A stretch of 64,000 bases of DNA from Aureimonas fodinaquatilis (GTDB taxonomy: Bacteria; Pseudomonadota; Alphaproteobacteria; Rhizobiales; Rhizobiaceae). The notes under the pieces are model-generated. The model had not been told where the DNA came from. It searched no databases and saw only the letters and a list, made by a program, of their open reading frames with translations. This document shows, piece after piece, positions 17,472 through 25,019 of this stretch. The stretch is from contig NZ_VTWH01000003.1 in assembly GCF_008369445.1 (NCBI RefSeq), positions 62,001 to 126,000 of the forward strand. The letters are read 5' to 3'. The position numbers were made by a program, and so were the translations under genes. Every line of letters starts with the position of its first letter. The first letter of the stretch is position 1.

Positions 17472-20261
17472 CTAAAAGTGGACAGACAGCGTATCGATAG
17501 GAGCAGTCTTGGGCGGGGCGAACTTGGTCAGATCAATCCCCTCGACGGCGGCCTTGTATTCTTCAGCGCTGGGCGTGCGGCCAAGAATTGCCGAGAGCAC
17601 CACCACCGGAGTTGACGCCAAAAGGGATTCGCCCTTCTTCTCCGTGCTGTCCTCAACAACCCGGCCCTGGAACAAGCGGGTTGAGGTGGCCAGAACCGTG
17701 TCACCCTTTTCGGCTTTTTCCTGATTGCCCATGCACAGGTTGCACCCAGGACGTTCGAGATAGAGAATATTCTCATATTCGGTCCGGGCGGTGCTTTTTG
17801 GCAGGAGATCATCAAATTCAAAGCCGGAATAGCGCTGAAGGATTTCCCAGTCACCTTCCGCCTTCAACTCATCAATGATGTTGTAGGTGGGGGCAGCGAC
17901 GACCAAGGGCGCCTTGAACTCCACCTTGCCGTCCGTCTTCTCAATATTCTTCAACATCTGGGCAACGATTTTCATGTCGCCCTTGTGCACCATGCAGGAG
18001 CCGACGAAGCCCAGGTCTACCTTTTTGGTTCCGCCGTAATAGGAAATCGGGCGGATGGTGTCGTGGGTGTAGCGGCGCGACACTTCGGCATTGTTCACGT
18101 CGGGATCGGCAATCATCGGCTCGTCAATCACATCCAGATCGACCACGACTTCGGCAAAATATTTTGCATTGTCGTCGGGGGTCAGAGCCGGTTTTTCACC
18201 GGAGCTTATCTCCGCGATGCGCTTGTCCGCCTTGTCGATCAGGCCTTGCAGCGTCTGCGCGGCATTGTCCATGCCCTTGTCAATCATGATCTGAATGCGC
18301 GATTTGGCGATTTCCAGGGACTCGATCAAGGTCTCGTCCTGGGAAATGCAGATGGAGGCCTTCGCCTTCATCTCTGCGGTCCAGTCGGTGAAGGTGAAGG
18401 CCTGGTCTGCCAGAAGCGTGCCAATATGCACCTCTATGATCCGGCCCTGAAAGACATTGTCGCCATGCTGTTTGAGCATCTGCGCCTGGGTCGCATGCAC
18501 CACGTCACGGAAGTCCATCCAGGGCTTCATTGCACCCTTGAAGGTTACCTTGACGGATTGTGGAATTGGCATGGTCGCTTCGCCGGTGGCTAGCGCAAGC
18601 GCCACGGTGCCGGAGTCCGCGCCAAAAGCAACGCCCTTTGACATTCGGGTGTGACTGTCGCCGCCGATGATGATCGCCCAGTCATCCACGGTGATATCGT
18701 TCAGCACCTTATGGATGACATCGGTCATCGCGTGATAAACGCCCTTCGGGTCGCGTGCGGTGATCACCCCGAAATTGTTCATGAAGGACATCAGCTTGGG
18801 AATGTTGGCTTGCGCTTTCCTGTCCCAGACCGATGCGGTGTGGCAGCCCGACTGGTAAGCACCATCGACCAGCGGCGAGATCACCGTGGCCGCCATGGCC
18901 TCAAGCTCCTGCGCGGTCATCAGGCCGGTTGTGTCCTGCGATCCGACAATGTTCACCTTGACGCGAACGTCTGAACCGGCATGCAGCACCTTGCCCGGAG
19001 TGACGCCAACCGCATTGCGGTTGAAGATTTTCTCAACGGCGGTCAGACCCTGACCTTCGATTGCAATTTCCTTGTTCGGAGCGAAGACCGGTGTTGCCTC
19101 GACGCCAAGGGTCTGCGCGGCGAAGGTCTGAAGTTTTTTGCCGAAGACGATGGCGTAGGAACTGCCAGCCTTCATGAACTCCATTTTCTGCGGCGTGAAA
19201 GCGGAGGCTATGTCCACCAGCTCCGCGCCGTTCTCATCACGAAGCTTCCTGTTCTTTGCGTCGATTTTCAGAACCGTGCCTGTTTCGACAGAGAACTGCT
19301 GCTCAAGAACCGGGTTGCCCTCATTGTTCAGTAGCGGCTTGCCGTCCTCGCCAAGTTGCTTGGTCCAGTTTTTCAGGTTGATGCCGATGCCACCTGTCAC
19401 GTCCACCGTGGTGGCGAAGATAGGGGAGATGCCGTTTGTGCCTGCGACGATGGGGGCGAAGTTGACGAAAGGCACATAAGGGCTGGCCTGTTTGCCGGTC
19501 CAGAGCGCCACGTTGTTCACGCCGGACATGCGCGAGGAGCCGACGCCCATGGTGCCTTTCTCGGCAATCATCATGACGCGCTTGTCGGGATGCTGCTTCT
19601 GCAGTGCCACGATTTCCTGCTGTGCCTGAGGCGTGATCATGCACTGGCCGTGCAGTTCGCGGTCCGAGCGGGAGTGGGCCTGATTGCCGGGCGACAGAAG
19701 GTCGGTCGAGATATCGCCTTCGGCTGCTATGAAGGTGACGACTTTTATCTCATCGTCGACGTCCGGCAGCTTGGTGAAAAACTCGGCTTTGGCGTAGCTG
19801 TCGAGAATATTTTTCGCCACGGCGTTACCCGCCTTGTAGGCGTCGCGCAGGCGGAACAAGTCGGCGTCGTAAAGGAAGACCTGGGTTTTCAGAACCTCGC
19901 CGGCCTTGACGGCTATGGCTGCATCAGCGCCGAGCGCCATGTCGAGCAGCACTTCCACGGAAGGCCCACCCTTCATGTGCGAGAGCAGTTCAAGCGCGAA
20001 ATCCGGGGTGATCTCCGGGACGATGGTTTGGCCCAGGACGATCTTCTTCAGGAAGGCCGCTTTGGCCCCGGCCGCGCTGGTTGTGCCCGGCAGCGTATTG
20101 TAAATGAAGAACTTCAGCGCATCGGACCGATGCTCGCTTCCGGCGTCTTCGATCAGAGTGATGATTTCGGCGGTCAGTGCCCCATCATCAATCGGCTTGG
20201 GAGCCAGCCCCTGGCCTTTCCTGCTGTCGATCTCGGCCAGGTAATTCAGGTAAAGGGTCAT
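17472..20261 (-). CDS. acnB: Bifunctional aconitate hydratase 2 / 2-methylisocitrate dehydratase
   Basis: AcnB isomerises citrate to isocitrate in the TCA cycle and can act on 2-methylisocitrate. The protein has 929 residues. The N-terminal AcnB-specific helical domain begins MTLYLNYLAEIDSRKGQGLAPKPI. The swivel domain is followed by the catalytic domains with GGDSHTRMSKGVAFGADSG, and the [4Fe-4S] ligands are expected in VGSCMVHKG and RPGCNLCMGNQ (CxxC). It is longer than the roughly 865 residues of the enterobacterial enzyme. Part of the extra length seems to lie around residues 290-360, where the frame reads smoothly and I see no frameshift. It appears to be monocistronic, convergent with the lactonase gene. 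Confidence 0.95.
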   Translation of the reverse strand: MTLYLNYLAEIDSRKGQGLAPKPIDDGALTAEIITLIEDAGSEHRSDALKFFIYNTLPGTTSAAGAKAAFLKKIVLGQTIVPEITPDFALELLSHMKGGPSVEVLLDMALGADAAIAVKAGEVLKTQVFLYDADLFRLRDAYKAGNAVAKNILDSYAKAEFFTKLPDVDDEIKVVTFIAAEGDISTDLLSPGNQAHSRSDRELHGQCMITPQAQQEIVALQKQHPDKRVMMIAEKGTMGVGSSRMSGVNNVALWTGKQASPYVPFVNFAPIVAGTNGISPIFATTVDVTGGIGINLKNWTKQLGEDGKPLLNNEGNPVLEQQFSVETGTVLKIDAKNRKLRDENGAELVDIASAFTPQKMEFMKAGSSYAIVFGKKLQTFAAQTLGVEATPVFAPNKEIAIEGQGLTAVEKIFNRNAVGVTPGKVLHAGSDVRVKVNIVGSQDTTGLMTAQELEAMAATVISPLVDGAYQSGCHTASVWDRKAQANIPKLMSFMNNFGVITARDPKGVYHAMTDVIHKVLNDITVDDWAIIIGGDSHTRMSKGVAFGADSGTVALALATGEATMPIPQSVKVTFKGAMKPWMDFRDVVHATQAQMLKQHGDNVFQGRIIEVHIGTLLADQAFTFTDWTAEMKAKASICISQDETLIESLEIAKSRIQIMIDKGMDNAAQTLQGLIDKADKRIAEISSGEKPALTPDDNAKYFAEVVVDLDVIDEPMIADPDVNNAEVSRRYTHDTIRPISYYGGTKKVDLGFVGSCMVHKGDMKIVAQMLKNIEKTDGKVEFKAPLVVAAPTYNIIDELKAEGDWEILQRYSGFEFDDLLPKSTARTEYENILYLERPGCNLCMGNQEKAEKGDTVLATSTRLFQGRVVEDSTEKKGESLLASTPVVVLSAILGRTPSAEEYKAAVEGIDLTKFAPPKTAPIDTLSVHF

Positions 20262-21088
20262 GATGCTTCCGACGTAGTGAGTTCTGTGCCACTGACATAC
20301 ATAGTCAGCGGTGCGGATTCAATGGATTCCGACTAATCCGATAGAGGCGGGCGAACAAGGTGCGGCACGGATGTCAAACGGCGCGTCGGCCGGAGGCAAC
20401 CCAACGACAAGATTTTGCAAGTGGATTTTGTCGGTGTAAAGTGGTGGCCTCTTTTGGGCTTGTTAACAATTGTCGCGCGCCAGATGACTGTCCACACTCC
20501 GAGTATGTAAACTGACGAAAATTGTGCACTTGGCGGCTGTGAGATGGCGGGGGAAGATTTGGCAGAATCGGAGGTGTTGACTCTTCGTCGCGGTTAAGCA
20601 CTTGCGCAGGCGTGGATCGAAAATTGGATAGAGACGCCGCAACGGTCGCTCCGTTTTTCACGGACGCGGTGGCTCATGGATGAACTTGGGTAGCTATGCA
20701 TTGCCGAAACATTACGACGCAAGAAATGCAAATCCCAATTGTACGTCCGCCTTAGTCGGGCATGGGATATAGTCCACAGCATCCGGTATGCGCTCCAGCC
20801 AAAGTATGCGACCAAGTTTTACCGATCCGAAGACGATCAGCCGAGCGATGAGGATAAGCAGCGCATTGCTCTCAACCTGAGCCAAGCGTTTCCTTCGAGC
20901 CACAGCAGAATGAAAACGTAAGGTGATTTGAAGCTTGGCCGGAATCATTGTTTCAGCGGGTTTCCTTTATGAAAGATACTTTGCCCTTAGTAGAAACTGA
21001 GATCAGGAATTGTAAAATAAGCGACTGTGCGGGTTTAAACCGGAGCAAGCGGGCGGACGATAATCTAGTTGATGGTCTGTCAGCGATA
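20262..21088. other. Non-coding or degenerate stretch at the left edge of the accessory island
   Basis: This stretch of more than 800 bases has no gene I can support. The first part must carry the acnB promoter. A perfect palindrome TTGTTAACAA lies at about 20460. A short open frame ending at 20921 (tail FYRSEDDQPSDEDKQRIAL) has protein-like composition but no credible start and may be gene debris. Base composition drops in G+C from about 20900 onwards. Confidence 0.5.
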
Positions 21089-21116
21089 TTGACTTCTAAT
21101 TGGGTTATCTTAGGAT
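21089..21116 (+). promoter_or_regulatory. Candidate sigma-70-type promoter of the island operon
   Basis: A TTGACT -35 box (21089-21094) and TAGGAT -10 box (21111-21116) are separated by 16 bases, about 45 bases before the GTG start of the HARE-HTH gene. The -10 box matches the consensus at only four of six positions. Confidence 0.4.
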
Positions 21117-21159
21117 AGCGAGTTTTACGATGTTCAACCAATGGGCGTGAGGGCAGAGA

Positions 21160-22089
21160 GTGAGTTCTTATCTGCAAATTGCAGAAGAGGTCTTGCGTTC
21201 GGCCCGCCAACCACTTTCTGCGCGCGCGATTCTAAAACAAGCATACTCGCTCGAAATTGCGCCCTATCACTTGCACGGCAAAACCCAGCACAAAACGCTG
21301 CAAGCGCGATTGAGCGAAGATATCCTTCAGCGTCGTGAACACAGCCTTTTTTTTCGAACGAAACCGGGGCAGTTCTTCCTGCGGGAGTTTTTAACTGACA
21401 CCTCAATACCCGCTGAGTATCGACAGCCGATCGTCGCGCGACGACGCACTCGCGACCTATTACTTGGGCCAGCGCTCTCGGTAAGCTACAGGTATGCTGC
21501 AAGGCTTCTACAGGCTGATCAGTATGCGGACGCTGATTTGGTCGAAAAGATAGCTAATTCTGGACGTTATCGGTACATCGATCCCAAGAAAGCAGATGAT
21601 GACGACGTGCTGCTTTGGGCCGTGTCCGCCTTGACCCGTCCAGGAAAGATGCTTTCTTATCGATCAGGAAGATATAGGGACGACCGAGATCACTTCGCCC
21701 ACAAAAGGTCAATTGCGTTTTCAACTCTGGTTTCGGAAGCAAACCACACGCTCTTTGATACGCAAAGTCTAGGCGTACCTGATAGTGCGCTGTTTGCGGC
21801 GGCGGCGGACTTAGATATCCCGTTGCCAGAAACATTTTCAGCGCGGGCTACATTCGAACATTATATCCGCTTTTTCGCATGGCAGCCTGAAGCTGACGCA
21901 AAGAAGAGCTTGCTTGCATTTGTAGAGGTTTGTGCTCCTGATTGGTTTGAGCCTACAGCGTCACGACTATCCCTAAATGATCTTTGTTGGCTGGATATGA
22001 GTGTGCCTCCCAATAATTGGGATGATTTCGACCCGCCGTCGCAAACTATACTATCATATTACTTCCCCAGAGCCGCAATGCATGGCTGA
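21160..22089 (+). CDS. HARE-HTH domain protein with possible Nudix-like C-terminal domain
   Basis: The product has 309 residues from a GTG start with GAGGG upstream. Residues 1 to about 75 match the HARE-HTH winged-helix module known from restriction and chromatin proteins (YLQIAEEVLRSARQPLSARAILKQA, then GKTQHKTLQARLSEDIL and a Phe-rich beta wing). After a linker, LSYRSGRYRDDRDHFAHKRS and IAFSTLVSEANHTLFD recall Nudix-like domains in bacterial conflict proteins, but the usual Gly-Gly-His is replaced by STL, and the Nudix REL..E box is degenerate (GVPDSALFAAAADLD). It is soluble, with no signal peptide. It overlaps the next gene by eight bases, so the two are translationally coupled. Hand-counted G+C is near 50%, lower than neighbours, suggesting transfer. 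A defence or DNA-surveillance role is inferred from the HARE-HTH module and island setting; the enzymatic assignment is tentative. Confidence 0.75.
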   Translation: MSSYLQIAEEVLRSARQPLSARAILKQAYSLEIAPYHLHGKTQHKTLQARLSEDILQRREHSLFFRTKPGQFFLREFLTDTSIPAEYRQPIVARRRTRDLLLGPALSVSYRYAARLLQADQYADADLVEKIANSGRYRYIDPKKADDDDVLLWAVSALTRPGKMLSYRSGRYRDDRDHFAHKRSIAFSTLVSEANHTLFDTQSLGVPDSALFAAAADLDIPLPETFSARATFEHYIRFFAWQPEADAKKSLLAFVEVCAPDWFEPTASRLSLNDLCWLDMSVPPNNWDDFDPPSQTILSYYFPRAAMHG

Positions 22090-23557
22090 TCGCCGTAGGA
22101 GAATGCTAAACTCTTTCCAGGCGGGCTATCTCAAATCCGAACTTGAGAGCGGATCAGCCATTAGGAGTAAGCAGGCACTTCAGCAACTCTGTAAAATGTT
22201 TAGAATGGGCGTCGCGCTCCAGCAAGACGACCGCATCAGTATGGAGATCGCAATCCTTGGCGTTCTTAGCTCTGCGGCTTCTGACGAAAAGATCAGGCGA
22301 TGGGCGTTATCCGCATTAACGTATGTGGGGCGCAAAGAAGTTAGCCGTAATGCTGTTCTGCGAGCGATTTCCGATTATCCTGATGAGCCGCAAGTGTTGG
22401 CCGCGGCCATAGCGACTTTGTTTAAATTTGACGGTAACGCGGCCCAAAAAGTCATAACCCATCATGGAGCTTGTACCGCTGAAATGATCGCTCTGTCAGC
22501 GTTGCAAACTACCGACCCTAAACAACTTGATCTGTCGAATCTCAACGTGAACATTGAAAATGCAGAGCCCGTGCCGTTGAAATTGGCATTGCTTCTCGTC
22601 GGCCTTGATCGATCACCAGAAAATATTTTCGATCCTCGGCATTCGAATGCCGAGATAGTTAGGGTACTTGGTGCACACCACGAACCGATCGTTTCCCAAT
22701 ACTCGGTATGGGCTGCTGCGGAGAACCCGCACTTAGGCGCTGCCAATATCGGAATAGACCTTAGAGACCTTTATGGACAGGAGCCGAATGTTCGTTCCTA
22801 TGTCTATCGGCTTTTCGCTGAGGAGAGCGCCGTCTCCTCCCAACGCCATGAGATAATTGTTCAAGGCAGTAAAGATAGCGATAAGGAGGCCCGATCAGGT
22901 TTAGCGATTGGATTGCGGGACAACTTCTATGATGGGCTGGAAAGTGTAACCGTTGACTGGTTTCATGAGGAAGATGACCATGATATAGGCGCACATGTGT
23001 TGGACCACATTATCGCGCAAGCCGAAAAAGTTCCCACATACGAGAAGATCGCAATTGACCATTACGAATTTGCAGCAGGCGATCTGAAGAAGCGGTTTCG
23101 TATGGAAGCTGCAGCGGCAGGCACGAAAATTTACAGCGCGTTCAAGCGCAAGTCGATTGAGCTAGAGGCCGGATTATTTGGGCTAGTGGGAGGTAATGTG
23201 ACCAACAATAATAGCTTCATCAACAATGGCACCATGCAGGGAGCTGTGTCGCAGTCTGGACAGGCCGTAAACCATGGCGAAATGCAGGCAGCTTTAACGC
23301 AGGGTCAAATTCTGGAGTCTCGGAAACTTCTAGATAGGGTAGTCGCGGAAATCGATACTGTGCCGTTATCGGATGAAATAAAGGGCGAGGTCCGACAAGC
23401 TGTCGTTCACGCCAAAGGGCAAACGGACAACGAGACACTAAGTACTGTTGTTGGTGTGCTTGAGAAGGCAGAGAAAGGATTGAAAGCCGTAAGCGGGATG
23501 GCCGACCATGCGAACAAAGTCGGCACACTTGTCCTCGGTCTTTCAGGATTTCTTTAA
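22082..23557 (+). CDS. Alpha-solenoid protein with Asn/Gly-rich linker and C-terminal helical tail
   Basis: The product has 491 residues when started at the ATG overlapping the previous gene (ATGGCTGA). Another ATG at 22103 has GGAG placed very close to it. Residues 1 to about 360 read as paired amphipathic helices of HEAT/ARM type (EIAILGVLSSAASDEKIRRW, then ALSALTYVGRKEVSRNAVLRAI). Around residue 375, GGNVTNNNSFINNGTMQGAV and SQSGQAVNHGEM form a low-complexity Asn/Gly/Gln segment like those preceding effector tails in STAND and abortive-infection proteins. A roughly 90-residue helical tail ends in the apolar VGTLVLGLSGFL, which could insert in membrane or oligomerise. There is no known catalytic motif. 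It is coupled to the HARE-HTH protein and is lower in G+C than the flanks. I do not recognise the family; an effector or scaffold role is inference. Confidence 0.75.
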   Translation: MADRRRRMLNSFQAGYLKSELESGSAIRSKQALQQLCKMFRMGVALQQDDRISMEIAILGVLSSAASDEKIRRWALSALTYVGRKEVSRNAVLRAISDYPDEPQVLAAAIATLFKFDGNAAQKVITHHGACTAEMIALSALQTTDPKQLDLSNLNVNIENAEPVPLKLALLLVGLDRSPENIFDPRHSNAEIVRVLGAHHEPIVSQYSVWAAAENPHLGAANIGIDLRDLYGQEPNVRSYVYRLFAEESAVSSQRHEIIVQGSKDSDKEARSGLAIGLRDNFYDGLESVTVDWFHEEDDHDIGAHVLDHIIAQAEKVPTYEKIAIDHYEFAAGDLKKRFRMEAAAAGTKIYSAFKRKSIELEAGLFGLVGGNVTNNNSFINNGTMQGAVSQSGQAVNHGEMQAALTQGQILESRKLLDRVVAEIDTVPLSDEIKGEVRQAVVHAKGQTDNETLSTVVGVLEKAEKGLKAVSGMADHANKVGTLVLGLSGFL

Positions 23558-23793
23558 TTATAACTGTCAGTGAATTTCATATCGATCAGGGCGAAGTCTC
23601 TTTCTTCGCCTTTTTCCACGTCAATTGCCTTGATGAACCATTGTTCGTCCGGATGCCAATCAGTTGTGCCGTACCAAATTTTTATAGGCAGGATTCTTCT
23701 AACGGAGGTGTCTCCGCGCCAGTTTTTATATACAAACCGAAGCTCTTTCACTGGCTCGCCTAACGTGGTGCTATTGAGAACATTGACCGTCAT
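23554..23793 (-). CDS. Small WYL-like protein (79 aa)
   Basis: This 79-residue product reads LRFVYKNWRGDTSVRRILPI, then KIWYGTTDWHPDEQWFIKAI and EKGEERDFALIDM. That is the core pattern of a WYL-type ligand-binding fold (Arg-rich strand, WYG, HP..QW, ERDFAL) without any DNA-binding domain. WYL domains commonly act as sensors or regulators in phage-defence and CRISPR loci. Its stop overlaps the solenoid gene stop by four bases, tail to tail. No strong Shine-Dalgarno precedes the ATG. It may be a stand-alone modulator, or a widespread small cytosolic protein unrelated to the two plus-strand genes. Confidence 0.65.
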   Translation of the reverse strand: MTVNVLNSTTLGEPVKELRFVYKNWRGDTSVRRILPIKIWYGTTDWHPDEQWFIKAIDVEKGEERDFALIDMKFTDSYN

Positions 23794-24715
23794 ACGAAAT
23801 CCATTGTCAATTCAGTTTGGCGAAAGTTCGGTCTTGGCTAGAGAATGGGTGATCTGGTGGTCGTCGTGAGATGCCGTAATTATTGAGTGTGCCGTTTCTT
23901 GCTTACCAAAAGATAAACAAGAAAATCATCTGGGTTGATGATGGTCGGTCAGGCAATGGCCTTGGGAATGATGGAAAATCCTCGATCTCTGAAATAAGCG
24001 AGGATGATTCAGTCTAAATTACTGAAATTCATATGAAAACTGAGAAAATTTTGGCAGCGGCATGCGTAGCCGTCGTGTAAAGGACGCGGTTTCTCGCCTG
24101 AGGACGTGCGAGGATGGGCCGAAAAACTCTATATTGCAGGCGGTCCTTGCGGCGGGAACTCCTGCTGTAATCGCGGGCGCGATCAATATGGAGATGTCCG
24201 ATGACATTCGATGATCGCCTGCACATGATAATATCTGTGCGGTGGTGATGCAGTGATCCAGGGTATTGCCGCCAAGCGAGTTTTTCGTCTCTTGGGTGAC
24301 ATTGCCCGAAGCTCGCGCGGGCAGCCCGACCGGCCTCGTTGAGATACATGCCGGATGCTCGCACCGCACGTTCCAGGACGTGGTTGTAGAACCTGGGTAA
24401 GGTGGGTGAGTTGATCCTGGGTATGCATGGTTTTGCGCGAGCCGTTTCGAAAAGTTGTTCGGAGAACCAATATGGTTCATCGGCTGTTGCCGCACGTTCC
24501 TGGGACGCTAGCGCCGAAGCTGCGCACCAGTGCGCGTCTTTTCAGCCTGTCGCGCAAATCTGCTGGAACGGCTCGCCGGAAATGAAATATACGTCCGCCC
24601 CGGACGATATTGGAAGGAACTGCAACGCCGCTTCGCTCGCTCTTTGTAGCAAATGCTTCATCCCGCCTGAGGTGGCGCGAGGCGCGTTAATGGTTTCAAT
24701 GAATTGAGAGGGATT
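23794..24715. other. Gene-poor stretch between the island genes and tRNA-Gln
   Basis: More than 900 bases contain no convincing gene. A start-like MKTEKILAAACVAVV at 24032-24079 reads as the beginning of a leader and then stops. On the minus strand, a fragment translating to HLLQRASEAALQFLPISSG and GADVYFISGEPFQQ (about 24541-24660) is protein-like but ends in a stop, followed by another protein-like stretch in the same frame down to about 24030. A hairpin with arms ATCCTCG/CGAGGAT spans 23978-24005. The picture fits decayed genes beside a tRNA. Confidence 0.45.
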
Positions 24716-24789
24716 TGGCTGGGGAACCTGGATTCGAACCAAGACTAACGGAGTCAGAGTCCGTTGTTCTACCCTTAAACTATTCCCCA
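24716..24789 (-). tRNA. tRNA-Gln (anticodon CUG)
   Basis: Read on the minus strand, the acceptor stem TGGGGAA pairs with TTCCCCA (7 bp), the discriminator is G and CCA is encoded (24716-24718). The D-loop contains TTTAAGGGTAGA. The anticodon stem ACGGA/TCCGT encloses CTCTGAC, giving anticodon CTG (codon CAG). The T-arm contains GGTTCGAATCC. The 3' end faces the accessory island, the usual side for tRNA-targeted integration. Confidence 0.95.
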
Positions 24790-24951
24790 GCAGGGCCATG
24801 CCCGAGCAATCAGGCCGACGCGCGGTCTATACAACGCGTAACGCCAATTGCAAAGCAAAAATGACAGATCCAATCCCAAAAGTTCCGCTATACCCTCAGC
24901 CACAGCATCAAGGATTTTTACGCGCAGGCTTCTAAACAACCCAACATTGCT

Positions 24952-24968
24952 ATATTGCAGTGCAATAT
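24952..24968. promoter_or_regulatory. 17-bp perfect palindrome upstream of the MFS gene (candidate operator)
   Basis: ATATTGCA (24952-24959), a central G, and TGCAATAT (24961-24968) form a perfect dyad about 50 bases before the chosen MFS start. Its placement suits a repressor site at the pump promoter. No regulator gene is adjacent. Confidence 0.55.
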
Positions 24969-25019
24969 GCGCTGACTGGTTGCGGTGGTGCGCAGAAATC
25001 TAACATGCGGGAATCAAGC

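Noticed and set aside
19356-20336. A 326-codon open frame on the plus strand opposite acnB.
   Set aside because: The AcnB frame is unambiguous; the opposite frame is a Gly/His/Asp-rich shadow.
20712-20948. Possible small genes on either strand between acnB and the HARE-HTH gene.
   Set aside because: No ribosome-binding sites, no family resemblance, and overlapping short frames on both strands; described only as possible debris.
20262-21159. Second copy of the tRNA-Gln 3' end as an attachment site.
   Set aside because: I found no stretch matching the tRNA 3' end (GGTTCGAATCCAGGTTCCCC or complement) by eye in this interval.
24019-24707. Overlapping short frames on both strands next to tRNA-Gln.
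   Set aside because: None has a credible start or recognisable domain, and the most protein-like one contains a stop; treated as decayed sequence.
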